Shown here: positions 58,696 through 64,000 of the stretch, piece after piece
Position numbering within the stretch: position 1 is the first letter of the stretch
Layout of the letters: each line of letters starts with the position of its first letter
Assembly (NCBI GenBank): GCA_000471925.1
Contig: CP006667.1
Span: forward strand, 3,038,001-3,102,000
DNA: 64,000 nucleotides
Direction: 5' to 3'
DNA from: Ralstonia pickettii DTP0602
GTDB taxonomy: Bacteria; Pseudomonadota; Gammaproteobacteria; Burkholderiales; Burkholderiaceae
Made by a program: the position numbers and the translations under genes
Notes under the pieces: generated by a model
What the model was told of the DNA's origin: nothing
Database searches by the model: none
The model's input: only the letters and a program-made list of their open reading frames with translations

Positions 58696-60219
58696 ATGAC
58701 TGTCATCAAGCAAGAAGACCTCATCCAGAGCGTCGCCGACTCCCTGCAGTACATCAGCTACTACCACCCGATGGACTACATCACCAGCCTGGGCCGCGCC
58801 TATGAGCTGGAGCAGAGCCCGGCGGCCAAGGACGCGATCGCACAGATCCTGACCAACAGCCGCATGTGCGCAGAGGGCAAGCGCCCGATCTGCCAGGACA
58901 CCGGCATCGTCACGATCTTCGTCAAGGTGGGGATGGACGTGCGCTGGGATGGCGCCACCATGGGCCTGACGGACATGATCAATGAAGGCGTGCGCCGCGG
59001 CTACACGCACCCGGACAACGTGCTGCGCGCGTCGATCGTCAGCCCGCCCGAAGGCGCCCGCAAGAACACCAAGGACAACACCCCGGCCGTGATCCACTAC
59101 GAGGTCGTGCCGGGCAACACCGTCGACATCCAGGTCGCGGCCAAGGGCGGCGGCTCGGAGAACAAGTCCAAGTTCGTGATGCTGAACCCGTCCGACTCGA
59201 TCGTCGACTGGGTGCTGAAGACCGTGCCGACCATGGGCGCGGGCTGGTGCCCGCCGGGCATGCTGGGCATCGGCATCGGCGGCACGGCCGAGAAGGCCAT
59301 GGTGATGGCCAAGGAATCGCTGATGGAGTCCATCGACATCCAGGACATCATCGCCCGCGGCCCGAAGGACTGGGTCGAGGAACTGCGCGTCGAGCTGTAC
59401 GAGAAGGTCAATGCGCTGGGCATCGGCGCGCAGGGCCTGGGCGGCCTGGCCACCGTGCTGGACGTCAAGATCATGGCCTGCCCGACGCACGCCGCATCCA
59501 AGCCGGTCGCGATGATCCCCAACTGCGCCGCCACCCGCCACGTGCACTTCACGCTGGACGGCAGCGGCCCGGCCAAGCTGGAAGCGCCTGACCTGTCGCA
59601 ATGGCCGGAGGTCGAGTGGGAACCGAACACCGAGACCTCCAAGCGCGTCGACCTGAACACGCTGACGCCGGAAGAAGTCGCCTCGTGGAAGCCGGGCCAG
59701 ACCCTGCTGCTCAACGGCAAGATGCTGACCGGCCGCGACGCCGCGCACAAGCGCATCGCCGACATGCTGGCCAAGGGCGAGAAGCTCCCGGTGGACTTCA
59801 AGAACCGCGTGATCTACTACGTCGGCCCGGTCGATCCGGTGCGCGACGAGGCAGTCGGCCCGGCCGGCCCCACCACCGCCACGCGCATGGACAAGTTCAC
59901 CGAGATGATGCTGGCCGAAACCGGCCTGATCTCGATGATCGGCAAGGCCGAGCGCGGCCCTGTGGCGATCGAAGCCATCAAGAAGCACAAGTCGGCCTAC
60001 CTGATGGCCGTGGGCGGCGCCGCCTACCTGGTGGCCAAGGCAATCAAGGAAGCCAAGGTGGTCGGCTTCGAAGACCTCGGCATGGAAGCGATCTACGAGT
60101 TCGACGTCAAGGACATGCCGGTGACGGTCGCCGTGGACAGCGAAGGCACCTCGGTGCACAAGACCGGCCCGGCCGAATGGCAAGCCAAGATCGGCAAGAT
60201 CCCGGTCGCCGCGCTGTAA
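58696..60219 (+). CDS. fumA: Class I fumarate hydratase (4Fe-4S)
   Basis: Cytoplasmic fumarase, 507 residues from the ATG 58696, hydrating fumarate to malate in the citric acid cycle. It has the single-chain class I architecture with the N-terminal hydrolyase part to about 290 and the C-terminal part from about 310. Cluster Cys candidates are Cys66 (CQDTG), the Cys in MACPTHAASK and the Cys in PNCAATRHV. The cluster makes it sensitive to oxygen and superoxide. It follows yqhA and is closed by a strong bidirectional terminator. Confidence 0.95.
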   Translation: MTVIKQEDLIQSVADSLQYISYYHPMDYITSLGRAYELEQSPAAKDAIAQILTNSRMCAEGKRPICQDTGIVTIFVKVGMDVRWDGATMGLTDMINEGVRRGYTHPDNVLRASIVSPPEGARKNTKDNTPAVIHYEVVPGNTVDIQVAAKGGGSENKSKFVMLNPSDSIVDWVLKTVPTMGAGWCPPGMLGIGIGGTAEKAMVMAKESLMESIDIQDIIARGPKDWVEELRVELYEKVNALGIGAQGLGGLATVLDVKIMACPTHAASKPVAMIPNCAATRHVHFTLDGSGPAKLEAPDLSQWPEVEWEPNTETSKRVDLNTLTPEEVASWKPGQTLLLNGKMLTGRDAAHKRIADMLAKGEKLPVDFKNRVIYYVGPVDPVRDEAVGPAGPTTATRMDKFTEMMLAETGLISMIGKAERGPVAIEAIKKHKSAYLMAVGGAAYLVAKAIKEAKVVGFEDLGMEAIYEFDVKDMPVTVAVDSEGTSVHKTGPAEWQAKIGKIPVAAL

Positions 60220-60254
60220 GCAAGGCAACGCGGTAGAATCTGCCGTCGCGCTCG

Positions 60255-60284
60255 AAAAAAGCCGGGTTCCGACCCGGCTTTTTT
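60255..60284. terminator. Rho-independent terminator after fumA
   Basis: AAAAAAGCCGGGT (60255-60267) and ACCCGGCTTTTTT (60272-60284) form a 13-bp stem with a 4-base loop and a T run; it works in both directions. murI starts 30 bases later. Confidence 0.93.
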
Positions 60285-60314
60285 CTGCCCAATTTTCTGT
60301 TGCCCTCCCCTCCC

Positions 60315-61124
60315 GTGAACCCCGCACCCATCGGCGTCTTCGATTCCGGCCTTGGCGGCCTGTCCGTGCTGCGCGAGATCCGCACGCTGCTGCCGCATGA
60401 ATCGCTGCTATACCTGGCCGATTCGAAATACGCGCCGTACGGCGAGAAGCCCGAGAAATTTGTCGAAGCGCGCACCCTGCAGGCCTGCGCATGGCTGATC
60501 GCCCAAGGCTGCAAGGCGCTGGTGATCGCCTGCAACACGGCCACCGGCCATGCCGTGGAACTGCTGCGCAAGCAACTGCCGCTTCCGATCATCGGTGTGG
60601 AACCGGGCCTGAAGCCGGCCGCCGCGGCCAGCCGCAGCAAGGTGGTGGGCGTGCTGGCGACCGCCAATACGCTCAAGAGTGCCAAATTCGCGCGGCTGCT
60701 GGCGTCGCTGGATGGCGAAAGCCGCTTTATCTGCGAAGCCGGCCTTGGCCTGGTGTTGCTGATCGAGCAAGGCGATGTCGACGGCCCCGCCGTACGCGAG
60801 CGCCTCGATGCCTACCTCACGCCCATGCTCGAAGCCGGCGCCGACACGCTGGTGCTGGGATGCACCCACTACCCTTTCCTCTCCGGCACCATCCGCGCGA
60901 TGGTGGGCGACCAGCTGGCGCTGGTGGACACCGGTAGCGCGATTGCGCGCCAGCTCGCGCGCAAGCTGGCCGAGCACGGCATGGCTGCCGCGCCCGATGC
61001 CACGCCGCACGACCGCTTTGCCTCCACCAAGGACGCCGCGCACCTGCGTGCCATGGCAGCCACGCTGCTGCAGGTGCAGGCCGATGCCGAGACAGTGGTG
61101 ATTGAGCCGGCGCCCGCGCTGTAG
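60315..61124 (+). CDS. murI: Glutamate racemase
   Basis: Makes D-glutamate for peptidoglycan, cytoplasmic. The GTG at 60315 (VNPAPIGVFDSGLGG) is the likely start, giving 269 residues; a TTG 15 bases upstream is in frame. The two catalytic Cys are Cys73 (ACNTATG) and Cys183 (LGCTHYP), with Asp10 and Ser11 (FDSGLGG). All are in the usual places. Confidence 0.95.
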   Translation: MNPAPIGVFDSGLGGLSVLREIRTLLPHESLLYLADSKYAPYGEKPEKFVEARTLQACAWLIAQGCKALVIACNTATGHAVELLRKQLPLPIIGVEPGLKPAAAASRSKVVGVLATANTLKSAKFARLLASLDGESRFICEAGLGLVLLIEQGDVDGPAVRERLDAYLTPMLEAGADTLVLGCTHYPFLSGTIRAMVGDQLALVDTGSAIARQLARKLAEHGMAAAPDATPHDRFASTKDAAHLRAMAATLLQVQADAETVVIEPAPAL

Positions 61125-61148
61125 CCGACACTGCGGCCGGTCCCCTCC

Positions 61149-63449
61149 CTACTGCAGAAAGCCCAGCGGACGGTGCTCCCGCACCTCGGGCTTGATTGCA
61201 TGCTCCTGGCGCAGCTGCGCCAGGAATTCATCCGGTGTCAGCGCCTCACCCAGCAGCACGCACTGGCGCTTGACGGTGGCGAAGTCGCCCGGCGTCAGGC
61301 AATCCATTGCATCGAGTTCGCGGCGCATGGCGTCGGTCAGGCGAGACTCTTCGCCATCGAGCGCCTCGTCGACGAACATCGTCGCCCGCTGCGCGGGCTT
61401 CAACGACAGGAAACGGATCTTGAACGAGAAGCGCCGCAGCGCGGCCTCGTCGATGCGGTCGAACAGGTTGGTGGTGCAGACAAAGATGCCGTTGAAGCGT
61501 TCCATGCCCTGCAGCATCTCGTTGACCTCGGAGATCTCATAGTTGCGCACCGCCTGCTGGCGACTCTGCATGAAGCTGTCGGCCTCGTCCAGCAGCAGCA
61601 CCGCACCGTCTTCCTCGGCGCGGGCAAACATGGCGGCGATCTGCTGCTCGGTCTCGCCGACGTACTTGCTCATCAGGTCCGAGGCGCGGCGGATCATCAG
61701 CGGCAGGTCCAGCTCGGCGGCGATATGCTCGGCCAGCGCGGTCTTGCCGGTGCCGGGCGGGCCGTAGAAGCAAAGCGTGCCGCGCTGGCGCACGCGCAGG
61801 GCTTCGACGATCTTCACCACCTCGTAGCGGGTTTCGAGATGCAGGTTCTCCAGCCGGTAGTGCGTGACCACCGGTCGGGCCTCGGCTTCCGGGCGCAGCC
61901 CCATGGCGCGGTCGGCGTGCTCGAGCTGGCGCAGGATCAGCGCTTCCACCGGCTCTTCCACATCGGGCCGCGCCAGCTCGACGAAGCGCGCAGCGGACTG
62001 TACCTGTGCCGGCGTCAGCGTCTTGCGCGCGGCGAGCCCGGCGATGAAGGCATCGCTGACGTCCAGCCCGCCCAAGTGCTTGCGGATGATGTTCTCGCGC
62101 ACCAGCGGCGGCGGGATCTTCAACTCCAGGTGGAACTGGAAGCGGCGCAGGTAAGCCGGGTCGATCTGGCGAATCGAGTTGGAGATCCAGATCACCGGCA
62201 CCGGGTTCTGCTCAAGCGTCTGGTTGACCCAGGCCTTGCCGTTCACCGAGGCGCGCGTGTCTTCCTGGCCGAACAGGCTCATCAGCTCGCGCGCGCTGCC
62301 GGGAAAGACGTCTTCCACCTCGTCGAACAACAGCGCGGTATGCGCACGCCCGCGCAGGAAGGCCTGCGACACCTGCAGCGAGCGGTAGCGGTCCTTGCCC
62401 GACAGGCTGTTGCCGTCGCGGTCCAGGCAATCGACCTCGTACAGTTCGCAACCTGCCTCACGCGCCAGCAGCCGCGCGAACTCGGTCTTGCCGGTGCCGG
62501 GCGGGCCGTAGATCAGCACGTTGACGCCGCTGGCGTGCTGGCGCGTGGCATTGGACAGCAGCGCGCACAGGTAGCGCGCGTCGGTCTCGACATGGGGATA
62601 GTCGGCGGTGGTCAGCGTGGGCGGAGCGGCCGGGCGGGTGAAGACCGCCATCATCTCGGCCTCGTTGGCGTAGTTGCCCAGCAGCACGTGCAGCAGGCGG
62701 TCGGACAGCCGCATCAGGTCGCCGAGGTCGGTCACGCTGTTTTCCGGGAGCGGCTGTTCGATCAGGTTCAGCGTCTCCAGCCGCGAGCCCGGGCGCAGCG
62801 AGGCGGCCACGTCAGCCGCGCCGGCGCCGGTCAGCCCAGCCAGGATCTGGAACGCTTCCTGGCTGTGCGCCACCTTGCAGTCGACCATTACCGCGCGCAG
62901 GTCGCGCTTGTACTTGGCCAGCGCCGCGTACAGCAGCAGCTTGCGCTCGTGCTCGGGCAGGTCCAGCACATGGCTGAGCATGTCGATATTGCGCACCAGC
63001 AGCACGCGCTCGCCTTCCAGCCGCTGGGCGATGGCCGCGGCCGAGGCGTCGAACACCGCGAACATGTCCTTCGCGTGGTGCTTGACGTACTCGTCCAGGT
63101 AATAGAACAGCGCGCTTTCATCGAAGGCGCTGTTCCACTGGCCGTGGCGATCCAGGAACTCTTCAGGGGTCAGGCGCGAAGCGCCCTTCCAGGCAGGCAT
63201 GTCGGCGCAGCGCGCGGCCAGGAAGCGCTGCACGCGCAGCACCACGCCGTACGGCCACACCATTTCCTGCGCGCTGACGGTCAGGACATCGTTGATATTG
63301 CTGCGCAAATTGAAGCGCGGGCCCAGCACGCACACCACGCGCAGGGCAAACTGGGCGCACATCCAGTCCAGCGCGGAGCTGGACGACGTCCCGGCCATGG
63401 AGCGCAGAATCGTCGAGCGGTCATCTTCAGCGGAACGTGTGAAGTCCAT
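61149..63449 (-). CDS. Double-AAA ATPase, ATP-dependent protease/unfoldase-like
   Basis: A 766-residue cytoplasmic ATPase with two AAA domains. The first has GPPGTGKT (Walker A) at about 312-319 and DEVEDVF; the second has GPPGTGKT at about 560-567 and LLLDEADSF, followed by an arginine finger region RRFSFKIRF. The N-terminal 290 residues contain no known domain. No zinc or serine protease motif is visible, so it is an unfoldase or remodelling factor, not a protease. It stands alone; partner unknown. Confidence 0.85.
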   Translation of the reverse strand: MDFTRSAEDDRSTILRSMAGTSSSSALDWMCAQFALRVVCVLGPRFNLRSNINDVLTVSAQEMVWPYGVVLRVQRFLAARCADMPAWKGASRLTPEEFLDRHGQWNSAFDESALFYYLDEYVKHHAKDMFAVFDASAAAIAQRLEGERVLLVRNIDMLSHVLDLPEHERKLLLYAALAKYKRDLRAVMVDCKVAHSQEAFQILAGLTGAGAADVAASLRPGSRLETLNLIEQPLPENSVTDLGDLMRLSDRLLHVLLGNYANEAEMMAVFTRPAAPPTLTTADYPHVETDARYLCALLSNATRQHASGVNVLIYGPPGTGKTEFARLLAREAGCELYEVDCLDRDGNSLSGKDRYRSLQVSQAFLRGRAHTALLFDEVEDVFPGSARELMSLFGQEDTRASVNGKAWVNQTLEQNPVPVIWISNSIRQIDPAYLRRFQFHLELKIPPPLVRENIIRKHLGGLDVSDAFIAGLAARKTLTPAQVQSAARFVELARPDVEEPVEALILRQLEHADRAMGLRPEAEARPVVTHYRLENLHLETRYEVVKIVEALRVRQRGTLCFYGPPGTGKTALAEHIAAELDLPLMIRRASDLMSKYVGETEQQIAAMFARAEEDGAVLLLDEADSFMQSRQQAVRNYEISEVNEMLQGMERFNGIFVCTTNLFDRIDEAALRRFSFKIRFLSLKPAQRATMFVDEALDGEESRLTDAMRRELDAMDCLTPGDFATVKRQCVLLGEALTPDEFLAQLRQEHAIKPEVREHRPLGFLQ

Positions 63450-63718
63450 GGACGGGTTCCCCGAGCGCGCCGTGGCGGGCGCGCGACCGGCGCACCGCCT
63501 CGTCTGCAGTTTCTTCCTATGCTAGCGCGCTTTGCCCCCCTCCGCGCACGCACGGAAAGATCAGGCGCCAGCGATTGTGGCCTGGGCCACCGAAGCATCC
63601 GGTTGGTTGCGGGCGCGCAAACCCGCACGAGATTGCGCTAAGCGTTCCAAAACGCTGCCTGGATTTGGGGGTATAACGTGTCGTGGCAGAAATTTCCAGT
63701 TGCGACGCACAAATCACA

Positions 63719-63737
63719 ACAAATAAGAATCATTATC
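63719..63737. promoter_or_regulatory. Fur box
   Basis: The 19-mer ending AGAATCATTATC matches the Fur consensus (GATAATGATAATCATTATC) at 14 of 19 positions and lies 74 bases upstream of a small ORF and 213 bases upstream of the gene at the window edge. Iron repression is likely. Confidence 0.75.
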
Positions 63738-63810
63738 GTTTATACTACCGCGCTGACACGCTGCCCCAGAGTGGCGCTCCCACGGCAACCCTGTTGAAGG
63801 AGCGTTTATC

Positions 63811-63876
63811 ATGGAATTGCTGCTCAGCCTGCTGGTCGGTTGCGGCATCTCGCTGATCCTGTTTTATCGCAAGTGA
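63811..63876 (+). CDS. Small membrane peptide (21 residues)
   Basis: ATG at 63811 with a strong AAGGAG site eight bases upstream gives a 21-codon frame: ELLLSLLVGCGISLILFYR then Lys and stop. It is a single hydrophobic helix with a basic end, like many small membrane peptides. It lies behind a Fur box, so it may be made in low iron. Too short to identify. Confidence 0.5.
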   Translation: MELLLSLLVGCGISLILFYRK

Positions 63877-63949
63877 CGGTGCGCCAGCGCCGCTGCGTGC
63901 ACCGCTGCAGGCGTCCTCGCGCCTGCCGGCAGACTTTTGTTGTTGACAC

Positions 63950-64000
63950 ATGTTCGATCAACGCTTCTTCAAGATTACGCTCGCCGTTCTGCTGTTCCAC
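63950..64000 (+). CDS. Start of an iron-regulated gene (partial)
   Basis: ATG at 63950 opens a frame to the window edge, 17 codons (MFDQRFFKITLAVLLFH). The Fur box upstream, the basic start and the hydrophobic helix beginning there fit a TonB-type energy transducer of an exbBD system, but the visible part is too short to be sure. Confidence 0.5.
   Translation, partial: MFDQRFFKITLAVLLFH

Noticed and set aside
58672..60492. Minus-strand frame of 606 codons opposite fumA
   Set aside because: Shadow of fumarase; no ribosome site and no family.
61173..63641. Plus-strand frame of 822 codons opposite the AAA ATPase
   Set aside because: Shadow frame; the minus-strand gene has two full AAA domains.

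Overview
The window is GC-rich betaproteobacterial DNA. Its gene content and order (prpE, mltD, gloB, methyltransferase, rnhA, dnaQ; glpRSTPQUV with purU, glpK and glpD; acsA beside an acetate-type symporter; class I fumarase; murI) look like a chromosome of the Cupriavidus/Ralstonia branch of Burkholderiaceae. The genus is an inference from gene families and composition; no species can be named from the window alone.

Layout. 1-6300 is a core block: propionyl-CoA ligase (cut by the window edge), lytic transglycosylase MltD, glyoxalase II, a SAM methyltransferase, RNase HI and the DNA polymerase III epsilon subunit. A tRNA-Val(CAC) at 6391-6465 is followed at once by a tyrosine integrase. From there to about 30.4 kb lies a genomic island with lower and more variable GC, mobile-element debris (IS21, IS66, a phage lysozyme fragment, a truncated ATPase) and orphan genes.

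The island's main cargo is a protein-quality-control locus of the transmissible heat-resistance type (LHR/tLST): hsp20, clpK (clpG-GI), ftsH, thioredoxin, psiE, an M48 protease and a DegP-like protease, all on the minus strand and tightly packed. A second unit, separated by an IS66 remnant, has three more small heat-shock proteins, a second psiE and a small unknown protein. It is headed by a pair of divergent sigma-32-like promoters. Next comes a signalling block: a histidine kinase whose phosphoacceptor His is replaced by Ala, a response regulator with its DNA-binding domain in front of the receiver, a divergent intact paralogous kinase, and an EAL phosphodiesterase translationally coupled to that kinase. 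The kinases, regulator and chaperone genes may form one stress-sensing system; this is inference from adjacency.

30.7-64 kb is again core-like: a Cache-PAS-GGDEF diguanylate cyclase; the glycerol ABC transporter glpSTPQUV with divergent glpR; purU; a Nudix protein; glpK and glpD; a run of small envelope or unknown proteins including two lysozyme-inhibitor families; a YfiR/YfiN c-di-GMP module; D-amino acid aminotransferase; tRNA-Ser(GGA); a sodium/solute symporter with acsA; an EamA transporter whose start lies over a C10 tract; UPF0114 protein; fumarase; murI; and a double-AAA ATPase. The window ends in a Fur-box-controlled start of another operon.

Metabolic logic: glycerol is imported by GlpSTPQUV, phosphorylated by GlpK and oxidised by GlpD; acetate and propionate are taken up and activated by the symporter, AcsA and PrpE. 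Three or four c-di-GMP enzymes (two GGDEF, one EAL) occur within 22 kb.
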